This document shows positions 45,001 through 52,792 of a stretch of 64,000 bases of DNA, piece by piece. Source of the stretch: Lysobacterales bacterium (lineage in GTDB: Bacteria; Pseudomonadota; Gammaproteobacteria; Xanthomonadales; Wenzhouxiangellaceae); the NCBI GenBank assembly GCA_002722315.1, contig PBLG01000046.1, positions 186,001 through 250,000 of the forward strand, written 5' to 3'. The notes beneath the pieces were generated by a model. It did no database searches. It worked only from the letters and a program-made list of their open reading frames with translations, and was not told where the DNA came from. A program made the position numbers and the translations under genes. How positions within the stretch are numbered: position 1 is the first letter of the stretch; each line of letters opens with the position of its first letter.

Positions 45001-46227
45001 TTGAGCAATCCAGCGGGCATAGACGCCCTCGCTTTTGCCGGCCCGGCCGGCTTTGTCGAAATGACCGACCTGGCCAGCGCCAGGGGCGTCGATCCCGGCA
45101 AGTATCTCAAGGGTCTGGGCCAGCGCCGGATGGCCATCGCAAGTCCTTGCGAAGATACCGTCACGATGGCGGCGGATGCTGCGGCCCGCGCGCTGCACGG
45201 ATTCGATATCGATCCTGCCGAGATAGGAACCCTGATCGTGGGGACCGAGACCGGCGTCGATCACAGCAAGCCGGTCGCCGTATACGTGCACGAGTTGCTC
45301 GGCCTGGATCAACGCTGCCGGACTTTCGAGACCAAGCACGCCTGCTACGGCGCAATGGCGGGGTTGACCGCGTCCATCGACTGGATCGGATCGGGCCGGG
45401 CGCGCGGACGAAAGGCGCTGGTCATCGCGTCCGACATCGCGCGCTATGGCCTCAACACGGCCGGCGAGCCCACCCAGGGCGCCGGCGCGGTCGCCATGGT
45501 GGTTTCCGAGAATCCGCGCCTGCTGAGCATCGACCCCACTCGAATCGGGGATTACACGCGGCAGGTCATGGATTTCTGGCGCCCGCTGTATTCGAAATAT
45601 GCGTTTGCCGATGGGCATTACTCCATCCAGTGCTACCTGGATGCGCTGACCGGCGCGCGGCAGGACGCCGTGGGAGAGCGATCCGACCTGCTCGCCGAGC
45701 TCGGCGCCTGCCTGTACCACGTGCCCTTCGTCAAGATGGCGTTCAAGGCGCACCAGCGCCAGCTTGAAATGGAGCGGGGCGGTCCGCTGAGCAAGGACCA
45801 CAACGAATCCTGGCGACTGCTGACCGACAGTTATCAGCGACTGGCCGCGCCCTGGCTGGGCCTGAATGCCGAGATCGGCAACATCTACACCGGGTCGCTC
45901 TTTCTTGCGCTGATCGACCTGCTGCGCCAGGCCGCAGAGAGCCTGGCCGACCGCGAGGTGAGCCTTTTCTCCTACGGCAGTGGCTGCGGCGCCACCTTCT
46001 GTATCGGTCGTATCGGCGAGGATGCCGCGCGCTGGCGCGAGGCGCTGGATCCGGCCGATCAACTGGCGGCCCGTCGGCGCCTTAGCATCGACGAGTACGA
46101 AACGCTGATCACGGCCACCGAGCAGGCCGACACGGCCGACCAGCTGGATCCCTCGAGCTACGGCCTGAATGGCGGCCTGTATTACGTCGGCACGCGCGAT
46201 CATTGCCGCCAGTACAGCCGCTCCTGA
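45001..46227 (+). CDS. Hydroxymethylglutaryl-CoA synthase
   Basis: Thiolase-fold enzyme condensing acetyl-CoA with acetoacetyl-CoA (or an acyl-carrier beta-keto substrate). It is 408 residues with TTG start at 45001. The nucleophile Cys115 lies in ETKHACYGAMAG, the general-base Glu83 in VGTETGVDHSK, and the CoA-binding histidine in YHVPFVKMAFKAH. GSGCGATF gives the C-terminal loop. Most gammaproteobacteria lack the mevalonate pathway. No other mevalonate or polyketide gene is in the window, so whether it feeds isoprenoids or a beta-branching system is open. Confidence 0.9.
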   Translation: MSNPAGIDALAFAGPAGFVEMTDLASARGVDPGKYLKGLGQRRMAIASPCEDTVTMAADAAARALHGFDIDPAEIGTLIVGTETGVDHSKPVAVYVHELLGLDQRCRTFETKHACYGAMAGLTASIDWIGSGRARGRKALVIASDIARYGLNTAGEPTQGAGAVAMVVSENPRLLSIDPTRIGDYTRQVMDFWRPLYSKYAFADGHYSIQCYLDALTGARQDAVGERSDLLAELGACLYHVPFVKMAFKAHQRQLEMERGGPLSKDHNESWRLLTDSYQRLAAPWLGLNAEIGNIYTGSLFLALIDLLRQAAESLADREVSLFSYGSGCGATFCIGRIGEDAARWREALDPADQLAARRRLSIDEYETLITATEQADTADQLDPSSYGLNGGLYYVGTRDHCRQYSRS

Positions 46228-46244
46228 TCGACAGGATGAATACG

Positions 46245-46439
46245 CACCGCCGGACGCCGCCAGGCGCCCGCGCAGCAGCTTATTCCGATTTTTGGGGAAA
46301 TCCATGCAAAGCGTCGCGAGCGGGTGGCTGGCGGTGGCCGCCGGCGCGCAGGATCCGCAGTGTACTGATCGGGTAATGAGGAATCCGAGCACCGCCGGAT
46401 GCCGCCAGGCGCCCGCGCAGCAGCTTTGCATGGATTTCC
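46245..46439. repeat. Direct and inverted repeats at mvaS-like/dnaE2 junction
   Basis: Two 37-base direct copies (46245-46281 and 46390-46426), starting CACCGCCGGA and ending GCAGCAGCTT, differ at one base. A 16-base perfect inverted repeat, GGAAATCCATGCAAAG at 46296-46311 and CTTTGCATGGATTTCC at 46424-46439, overlaps the right copy. The sequences upstream of each copy (CTGATCG...) also look related. This lies in the convergent gap between the HMG-CoA synthase and dnaE2 stops, so it may end both transcripts. No gene is supported. Confidence 0.75.
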
Positions 46440-49400
46440 TAGCAGAAGTCCCGGGATTCGGCGGCAAGCCCGTCCAGCCAGCCGTCCAGCGTCTCGAACC
46501 GGGTCGCAATTACGTGCTGACTGCCGTTGGCGTTCTGCAGCTTGCCGTGTACCTTGAGCAGGCCTGCGTGCAGTACCTCGGCGCGAAAGCGCTCGGCCAG
46601 CTTCGGCCACACGATCACGTTGACGATGCCGGTTTCGTCTTCCAGCGAAAGGAAGATCACGCCCGATGCGGTGCCCGGTCGCTGGCGATGCGTGACCAGC
46701 CCGGCCGCCTGAACCATGGCACCGTCGGCGTCGTCGCGCAGTTGCCTGGCGCTTCGCACCCGTTTGCCCAGCCGCTTGCGCAACAGCGCGATCGGGTGAT
46801 GCGCCAGGCTCAGCCCGGTGCTGGCGTAGTCGTCCAGCAGGTCTTCGCGGCATGAAGGCAGGGCCAGCCGCGGCTGACGCTCGGCGATCCGGCTGCCGGC
46901 CAGCAGGTCGCCCTGGTGACGCGCGGCCATCGCATCCCATCGTGCCCGCCTGCGGTGACCGGCCAGCGCCTTGAGCGCACCGGCTTCGGTCAGCGCTTTC
47001 AACGAGCCGCGATCCAGATGGGCGCGCTCGGCGAGATCCTGGACGTCGAGAAACGGGTGCCGCGACCGTTCCGCGCACAGGCGCTCGGCGGCCTCCTGGC
47101 GCAGTCCGCTGACCATGCGCAGGCCAAGTCGAATGGCGGGTCCTGTTCGATCACGCCGGCCGGCCTCCGATCTGCCGGGTGACGAACCCGCGGCTCCAGC
47201 CTGGCCTGGAACAGGAGCGTAGGTCGGGGTTGCATCCCCGACACGATCAGCGCCGATGTCACTTGTCGGCATTGCATGCCTGATCTGCCGGGTGTCACCG
47301 GCAGTCGGCTCGAGCGCGCAATCCCAGTCGCTGTATCGAACGTCCGCCGGCAGCACTTTCACGCCATGCCGGCGCGCATCGTTGATCAACTGCGCGGGCG
47401 CGTAGAACCCCATGGGCTGGCTGTTGAGCAGGCCGCAGGTGAACGCGGCCGGATGGTGGCATTTCATCCAGGCCGAGAAGTAGGTCAGCAGTGCGAAACT
47501 GGCCGCGTGCGATTCGGGAAAGCCGTAGTCGCCGAAACCACAGATCTGGCCGTAGATCCGCTCAGCGAATTCGCTGCTGTAGCCGCGCGCGAGCATGCCG
47601 CCGACGAGCTTGTCGCGAAACGGCTCCAGTCCGCCGCGGCGTTTCCACGCCGCCATGGCCCGGCGCAGCTGGTCGGCTTCGCCGGGCGTGAAGCCGGCCG
47701 CCACGATCGCGATCTGCATGACCTGCTCCTGGAAGATCGGGACGCCCAGCGTGCGTTCCAGCACCTTCTTCAGTGCATCGCCGGGATAGTCGACCTTGTC
47801 CGGGTTCTCGCGCCGTTCCAGGTACGGGTGGACCATGTCGCCCTGGATGGGGCCGGGACGGACGATCGCGACCTCGACGACCAGGTCCTGGAAGCAGCGC
47901 GGCTTCAGCCTGGGCAGCATCGCCATCTGGGCCCGGGATTCGACCTGGAAGACGCCCGTCGCGTCGCCCTTGCACAGCATTTCGTATGTGGCCGGATCTT
48001 CACGCGGCATGCTGGCCAGGCTCAGCGGCGGCGTCTTCCCGGATGTTCCTTGCCAGCGGTTGGCCAGCGCCATCGACTTGCGCAGCGCCGTCAACATGCC
48101 CAGCGAAAGACAGTCGGCCTTGAGCAGACCCAGCGATTCCAGGTCGTCCTTGTCCCACTGGATGATGGTCCGGTCGGCCATCGCGGCGTTCTCCACCGGC
48201 ACCAGGTGATGCAGCGGCTCGTCGGCGATCACCATGCCGCCGACGTGCTGCGACAGGGGGCGGGGGAAGCCGATCAGTTCGCCGGTCAGCGACAGCAGCT
48301 GCCGCACCGCCGCGCTGTCGGGGTCGAATCCGCACTCGCGCAGGCGCTCGGGCCACACGTCCGGATCGTCCCACCAGGCCAGCGAGGCGGTCAGCCGGTT
48401 CATGCGCTGCGGGTCCAGACCGAGCGCGCGGCCGACGTCCTTGAGCGCGCTTTTCGGGCGGTAACAGATCACGGTGGCCGCCAGCGCGGCGCGGGTCCTG
48501 CCGTATTTTTCATAGATGTACTGCAGCACCTCTTCGCGACGTTCGTGCTCGAAGTCGACGTCGATGTCCGGCGGCTCGTCGCGTTCCCTGGAAATGAAGC
48601 GCTCGAACAGCAGCTGCTGGCGGTCGGGATCGACCTCGGTGATATGCAGGCAGTAACAGACCGCCGAATTGGCCGCCGAGCCGCGTCCCTGGCACAGGAT
48701 GTCGCGCGAACGCGCGAAACGGACCACATCGTGCACGGTCAGGAAGAACGCCTCCACGCCCATCTGTTCGATCAGGTCGAGTTCGCGCGCGACCAGCTTG
48801 CGCACCTCGTCCGGTGCGCCCTCGGGGAAGCGTTTGCGCATCCCTTCCAGAGTCAGATGCCTCAGCCAGCGAGACGGCGTATAGGGCTTGGGCACGAGCT
48901 CGGCCGGATACCTGTACTTGAGCGCGCCCGGGTCGAAATTGCAGACATCGGCCAGCCGGAGCGTCTCGGCCAGCCAGGCATGGGGATACAGCCGGCCCAG
49001 GGTCTCGAGCGGTCGCAGGTGGCGCTCGGCGTTGACCGCCAGCGCGAGACCGCATTCGGCCAGCGGGCGAGCGAGCTCCAGCGAGCCCATCACGTCCATC
49101 AGTGCGCGCCGGGATCGTCTGTGCATGCGGACGTCGCCGCAAGCCACGCAGCGCAGACCGTGTCTGTCGGCCAGTCGTTGCAGGGCGTCGAACCAGCGCT
49201 TCTCGCCGGGCCGCAGCAGCCGGGTCGCGCCTATCCACAGCCGCCCGCCGAATCGCAGCTGCAGCCACTCGGCATCGGCTTCCGAAGGTGGATCGGCGGG
49301 TTTCCAGACTCCCAGTACCCGGTCCAGGTCCTGCTCCAGGTCGCCACGCTCGAGCTGGTAGACGCCTTTCTTCGCCCGTCGCCGCGCCGTAGTGATCAGA

Positions 49401-49672
49401 CGGCAGATCTGGGCGTACGCGGCCTGGTCCGGCGCCAGCAATACCAGTCGAAGTCCATCGGTGGTCCGTACTTCGCTGCCGACGATCAGCTTGATGCCGC
49501 AGTCGCGGGCGGCTTCCCAGGCGCGCACGATGCCGGCCATGGAGCATTCGTCGGTGATCGCGATGGCACGATAGCCCAGCTCGGCCGCGCGCCACACCAG
49601 TTCGCCAGGCTGCGAGGCGGCGCGGCGAAAGCTGAAACAGCTCAGTGCGTGCAGTTCGGCATAGGCATGCAT
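46439..49672 (-). CDS. dnaE2: Error-prone DNA polymerase DnaE2 (ImuC), with in-frame insertion
   Basis: Alpha-subunit-type translesion polymerase, 1077 residues. PHP domain starts MHAYAELHALSCFSFRRAAS; the polymerase core has QGRGSAANSAVCYCL, the acidic site PDIDVDFEHERREEV and FQEQVMQIAIVAAGFTPGEAD. An OB-fold and thumb end the protein. Between DWDCALEP and GPAIRLGLRMV, where homologues have a few residues, there are about 54 extra residues (nucleotides 47144-47305) encoded by a palindromic repeat. imuA and imuB, its usual partners, are absent. A near-consensus LexA box lies 17 bases upstream, so SOS induction is expected. Confidence 0.93.
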   Translation of the reverse strand: MHAYAELHALSCFSFRRAASQPGELVWRAAELGYRAIAITDECSMAGIVRAWEAARDCGIKLIVGSEVRTTDGLRLVLLAPDQAAYAQICRLITTARRRAKKGVYQLERGDLEQDLDRVLGVWKPADPPSEADAEWLQLRFGGRLWIGATRLLRPGEKRWFDALQRLADRHGLRCVACGDVRMHRRSRRALMDVMGSLELARPLAECGLALAVNAERHLRPLETLGRLYPHAWLAETLRLADVCNFDPGALKYRYPAELVPKPYTPSRWLRHLTLEGMRKRFPEGAPDEVRKLVARELDLIEQMGVEAFFLTVHDVVRFARSRDILCQGRGSAANSAVCYCLHITEVDPDRQQLLFERFISRERDEPPDIDVDFEHERREEVLQYIYEKYGRTRAALAATVICYRPKSALKDVGRALGLDPQRMNRLTASLAWWDDPDVWPERLRECGFDPDSAAVRQLLSLTGELIGFPRPLSQHVGGMVIADEPLHHLVPVENAAMADRTIIQWDKDDLESLGLLKADCLSLGMLTALRKSMALANRWQGTSGKTPPLSLASMPREDPATYEMLCKGDATGVFQVESRAQMAMLPRLKPRCFQDLVVEVAIVRPGPIQGDMVHPYLERRENPDKVDYPGDALKKVLERTLGVPIFQEQVMQIAIVAAGFTPGEADQLRRAMAAWKRRGGLEPFRDKLVGGMLARGYSSEFAERIYGQICGFGDYGFPESHAASFALLTYFSAWMKCHHPAAFTCGLLNSQPMGFYAPAQLINDARRHGVKVLPADVRYSDWDCALEPTAGDTRQIRHAMPTSDIGADRVGDATPTYAPVPGQAGAAGSSPGRSEAGRRDRTGPAIRLGLRMVSGLRQEAAERLCAERSRHPFLDVQDLAERAHLDRGSLKALTEAGALKALAGHRRRARWDAMAARHQGDLLAGSRIAERQPRLALPSCREDLLDDYASTGLSLAHHPIALLRKRLGKRVRSARQLRDDADGAMVQAAGLVTHRQRPGTASGVIFLSLEDETGIVNVIVWPKLAERFRAEVLHAGLLKVHGKLQNANGSQHVIATRFETLDGWLDGLAAESRDFC
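47169..47294. repeat. Palindromic repeat inside dnaE2, flanked by 13-bp direct repeats
   Basis: GTCGGGG (47223-47229) and CCCCGAC (47236-47242) form a 7-bp stem with a 6-base loop, in the context TAGGTCGGGGTTGCATCCCCGAC, which resembles dispersed intergenic stem-loop repeats of related bacteria. Identical 13-base copies of GATCTGCCGGGTG flank it at 47169-47181 and 47282-47294. The whole is translated in frame within dnaE2 on the minus strand. Coincident intergenic-type palindrome and inserted peptide point to an element insertion without frame loss. Confidence 0.65.
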
Positions 49673-49688
49673 TGCGAATACGATAAAG

Positions 49689-49708
49689 AACTATAAATAA
49701 ATACAGTA
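49689..49708 (-). promoter_or_regulatory. LexA (SOS) box upstream of dnaE2
   Basis: The minus strand reads TACTGTATTTATTTATAGTT. Against the E. coli-type LexA consensus CTGT-N8-ACAG, the spaced half-sites CTGT and ATAG match 7 of 8, with the AT-rich centre and flanking TA typical of strong SOS boxes. It ends 17 bases before the dnaE2 start, over the likely promoter. The SOS function of DnaE2 makes this a credible operator. Confidence 0.75.
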
Positions 49709-49762
49709 TAAAGGCAATTGCCGATATGTCCCGCCGAATTTCTCCGGATCACCTCGTTCGGC

Positions 49763-49865
49763 TATACTTTCCGCGGTCTCCCGGGCCGCAGTGAAGGGAG
49801 GCGTCGGATGCCCGTCGGCACGGGGTCAGGGCGCCACAGGCTCGAGAACCCACCGCCTCCATCTT
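49763..49865 (+). promoter_or_regulatory. Possible promoter and structured leader of TonB-dependent receptor
   Basis: TATACT at 49763-49768 is a good -10-like hexamer without a strong -35. About 25-30 bases later GGAGGCG (49797-49803) can pair with CGCCTCC (49855-49861), enclosing a GC-rich loop with further pairing potential, just before the receptor's ATG at 49878. I matched it to no known riboswitch class. It may be a leader hairpin controlling translation or chance pairing in GC-rich DNA. Confidence 0.3.
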
Positions 49866-49877
49866 CAGGGAAAAACG

Positions 49878-52127
49878 ATGTCCGAATCTTCCATTGCTCG
49901 AGATGTTTCGATCTGGCTGCTGTCCGGCCTGCTGCTGTCCGCATCCGCGTCGCTACTGGCCCAGTCTTCCGGGAGCGAGCAGGATCAGGAAGACGAAAAT
50001 GCCGGTCTGGACCGGATCATCGTGATCGCGCAGAAGCGCGAGCAGAACCTTCAGGAGGTACCGGTATCGATCGCCGTTCTTTCCGGGGAACGGCTCAACG
50101 CCCTGACCACCGGCGGCCAGGATGTGCGCCTGCTTTCGTCGCGCCTGCCCAGCCTGCAGATCGAATCATCCTTCGGGCGGGCCTTCCCGCGCTTCTACGT
50201 TCGCGGCCTGGGCAATACCGACTTCGACCTGAACGCCTCGCAGCCGGTGTCGCTGGTCTACGACGGCGTCGTGCAGGAAAACCCGATCCTCAAGGGGTTC
50301 CCGATGTTCGACATCGAGCGGATCGAGAACCTGCGCGGTCCGCAGGGCACCACGTTCGGCCGAAACACGCCGGCCGGTGCGGTGATCTTCGAATCTCGCA
50401 AGCCGTCCCAGACGCCGGGCGGATACGCCCAGATCGCCTATGGTGAACACAATGCCGTGAATTTCGAGGGCGCATACGGCGGGCCGATCAACCGCCAGAT
50501 GTCCTATCGCGGGGCCGTGCTGGTCCAGCGGCGCGACGATTTCGTCAACAACGTCTTTACCGGGGAAAACGACGAGTACGAGGGCTACGAGGAAGTTGCC
50601 GGTCGCTTCCAGCTGCTCTATGAAGCGGCCGATTTCGACGCGCTGGCCAATTTTCACTTCCGCTCGCTCGACGGTACCGCGCGTCTGTTCCGCGCCAACA
50701 TCATCGAACCCGGAACGAACGACCTGGTCGACGATTTCAGCTTCAACAACGTGGCCATCGACGGCACCAACAACCAGGACCTGGATGCGCTGGGCGGTTC
50801 GCTGACCATGAACTGGGACCTGGGCAATGCGGTTGTGACCTCGATCACCGGTGTCGAGAGTGTCGACATCATCAGCCGCGGCGATATCGACGGCGGTTTC
50901 GGCGCCTCTTTCGCGCCGCCGTTCGGGCCCGGATTCATCCCGTTCCCGGCCGAATCGGCAGATGGGCTCCCGGAGCACATCCAGGTGACCCAGGAACTTC
51001 GCCTGTCCTCGAACACCAGCTCACGGCTCCAGTGGCAGGCCGGGCTGTATTATTTTTACGAGGACCTGACCATCGACAGCCTGAATTTCAACACGCTGGC
51101 CGGCGGCATCCAGGACGGATTCGCGCAACAGGAGCAGGAGACCAACGCGATCGCGGTCTTCGGCTCCATCGATTATGAACTCACCGATCGCCTGAGCATG
51201 CGCGCAGGTCTCAGGGTTTCCAACGACGACAAGGACTTCAAGGCCCAGCGTACGCTGTCGCCATTCGGCGCGCCACCGACGCCGGTGCTCCGGGCCAGCC
51301 CCGACGATACCGAGTACAGCTGGGACCTGAGCCTGACCTATGCGGCCACCGAGGACGTCAACGTCTATACCCGCCTGGCCCGCGGCTTCCGCGCGCCCAG
51401 CGTGCAGGGCCGACTGCTGTTCGGCGACGAGATCTCGGTGGCCGATACCGAAACGCTGTTTTCGGCCGAGGCCGGGTTCAAGTCCATGCTGTTCGACGAG
51501 CGCCTGCGCGCCAATGCATCGGTCTACGCCTACAAGATCGACGACCAGCAGCTGACGGCCGTAGGCGGCCAGGCCAACTTCAATCGGCTGATCAACGCCG
51601 ACAGCACGGCGGGCAGGGGTTTCGAGCTCGACATGGAAGCGTTCGTCTCGGACGCGCTGACGCTGACCGCGGGCATGAGCCACAACTACACCAAGATCAA
51701 CGATTCGACACTCTCCATCCAGCCATGCGGCGGCGGCTGCACCGTGCTTGATCCGCCGGGCAGCGTGCCTGGCACGGTCTCGATCGACGGCAACCGCCTG
51801 CCGCAGGCGCCGCGCTGGGTGGCCAATGCCACCGCACGCTATGCCATTCCGTTCAAGGGCGGCGAACTGTTCGCCTTCACCGACTGGGCCTACCGCACCG
51901 AGATCAACTTCTTCCTCTACGAGTCGGTCGAGTTCACCGGCGAAAGCCTGCTCGAGGGCGGACTCCGGCTGGGCTACAACTGGGACCTGGGCAACCAGGA
52001 GTTCGTGCTGTTCGGCCGCAACATAACCGACCAGGTCCGCATCGTCGGCGGCATCGATTTCAACAACCTGACCGGCTTCGTCAACGAGCCGCGAACCTGG
52101 GGTGCGCAGTACATACGCCGCTTCTAG
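49878..52127 (+). CDS. TonB-dependent outer-membrane receptor
   Basis: A 749-residue beta-barrel receptor from ATG 49878, with a signal peptide (IWLLSGLLLSASASLLAQ). The plug domain begins IIVIAQKREQNLQEVPVSIAVLSG and includes RIENLRGPQGTTFGRNTPAGAV, both typical of marine and xanthomonad TonB-dependent receptors. The barrel ends in an aromatic C-terminus (WGAQYIRRF). No TonB, transport or siderophore gene is adjacent, so substrate is unknown; iron-siderophore, vitamin or polymer breakdown products are all possible. A GC-rich hairpin follows the stop. Confidence 0.93.
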   Translation: MSESSIARDVSIWLLSGLLLSASASLLAQSSGSEQDQEDENAGLDRIIVIAQKREQNLQEVPVSIAVLSGERLNALTTGGQDVRLLSSRLPSLQIESSFGRAFPRFYVRGLGNTDFDLNASQPVSLVYDGVVQENPILKGFPMFDIERIENLRGPQGTTFGRNTPAGAVIFESRKPSQTPGGYAQIAYGEHNAVNFEGAYGGPINRQMSYRGAVLVQRRDDFVNNVFTGENDEYEGYEEVAGRFQLLYEAADFDALANFHFRSLDGTARLFRANIIEPGTNDLVDDFSFNNVAIDGTNNQDLDALGGSLTMNWDLGNAVVTSITGVESVDIISRGDIDGGFGASFAPPFGPGFIPFPAESADGLPEHIQVTQELRLSSNTSSRLQWQAGLYYFYEDLTIDSLNFNTLAGGIQDGFAQQEQETNAIAVFGSIDYELTDRLSMRAGLRVSNDDKDFKAQRTLSPFGAPPTPVLRASPDDTEYSWDLSLTYAATEDVNVYTRLARGFRAPSVQGRLLFGDEISVADTETLFSAEAGFKSMLFDERLRANASVYAYKIDDQQLTAVGGQANFNRLINADSTAGRGFELDMEAFVSDALTLTAGMSHNYTKINDSTLSIQPCGGGCTVLDPPGSVPGTVSIDGNRLPQAPRWVANATARYAIPFKGGELFAFTDWAYRTEINFFLYESVEFTGESLLEGGLRLGYNWDLGNQEFVLFGRNITDQVRIVGGIDFNNLTGFVNEPRTWGAQYIRRF

Positions 52128-52131
52128 GAAG

Positions 52132-52150
52132 CCCCGGAGCTGTCCTGGGG
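52132..52150 (+). terminator. Short GC hairpin after TonB-dependent receptor
   Basis: CCCCGGA (52132-52138) pairs with TCC-GGGG (52143-52150, one bulged T) around a GCTG loop, 5 bases after the receptor stop. There is no U-tract, so termination strength is doubtful. Confidence 0.35.
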
Positions 52151-52285
52151 GTGCGCGACGGCGCGCTTGCGGGCGGTCCCGGCCGGGCATGGGCGAGCGC
52201 GGTTCGGTGCTTCCGGACGAGAGCGCTCGAACGACGCGGAGCGCGGGCGATGGCCCGTCCCTCCGGTGTTCGCGTAAATTGATCC

Positions 52286-52307
52286 GACCGGGCACCGTTG
52301 CCCGGTC
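52286..52307 (+). promoter_or_regulatory. Perfect 9-bp hairpin just upstream of SMR transporter gene
   Basis: GACCGGGCA (52286-52294) and TGCCCGGTC (52299-52307) flank the loop CCGT, ending 18 bases before the transporter ATG and 10 bases before its GGGGAG ribosome site. It may regulate translation or be an operator palindrome. SMR genes are often under guanidine riboswitches, but the mini-ykkC ACGR loop is only present on the opposite strand, so I do not call one. Confidence 0.45.
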
Positions 52308-52325
52308 GACATGACGGGGAGAAAA

Positions 52326-52688
52326 ATGCACTGGATCTACCTGGCGCTCGCGATCCTGTTCGAGGTTGCCGGCACGACCGCCCTGAAGGCGGCCGAAGGA
52401 TTCACGCGACCGTGGCCGGTCGTGATCGTCGTGCTCGGCTACCTGGCGGCGTTCTTTTTCCTGGGCCTGTCGCTCAAGAGCCTCCCGGTCGGGATTGCCT
52501 ACGCCATCTGGGCCGCGCTGGGGATGGTATTGATCGCGGCTTCCGGCTGGCTGGTATTCGGCGAACGCCTGGATGCCTGGGCAATGACGGGGATCGTGCT
52601 GATCGTAGCCGGCGTCCTGCTCATCGGCACGGTTTCCGGCTCGGTCCACCCGCGGCCGTCGAGCGAATCCCGAGATCGCACTGAGTGA
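52326..52688 (+). CDS. Small multidrug resistance (SMR) family efflux protein, EmrE/Qac type
   Basis: A four-helix inner-membrane transporter of 120 residues that exports cationic compounds against protons as a dimer. ATG 52326 follows GGGGAG. The membrane-embedded glutamate of helix 1 lies in AILFEVAGTTALKAAEGF (Glu13), followed by GIAYAIWAALGMVL and FGERLDAWAMTGIVLIVAGV. The GTT-K-EGF and AYAIW motifs place it with the EmrE/Qac branch rather than the guanidine exporters. It ends with a hydrophilic tail. Confidence 0.93.
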   Translation: MHWIYLALAILFEVAGTTALKAAEGFTRPWPVVIVVLGYLAAFFFLGLSLKSLPVGIAYAIWAALGMVLIAASGWLVFGERLDAWAMTGIVLIVAGVLLIGTVSGSVHPRPSSESRDRTE

Positions 52689-52728
52689 CCGGTCATGCGC
52701 GGCGCCATGCGCGGAACTCGGTGCCGGG

Positions 52729-52761
52729 ATGTAACAAAAGCGCCATAAAAGTGTAATAGTC
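52729..52761 (+). promoter_or_regulatory. Candidate PhoB box upstream of porin gene
   Basis: Three adjacent 11-base units, ATGTAACAAAA, GCGCCATAAAA and GTGTAATAGTC, fall at exact 11-base spacing and each partly matches the Pho-box unit CTGTCATAWAT. They end 31 bases before the porin ATG. Individual matches are imperfect; the regular spacing and AT-richness against a GC-rich background are what suggest a PhoB site. Confidence 0.4.
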
Positions 52762-52792
52762 TTCCTGCAGGTTTACGAGGACGGCGATTCAG

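Noticed and set aside
52286-52307. Guanidine-II (mini-ykkC) riboswitch before the SMR gene
   Set aside because: That class needs two hairpins with ACGR loops on the message strand; only one hairpin is clear and its loop is CCGT on that strand. The transporter is also of the EmrE/Qac branch.
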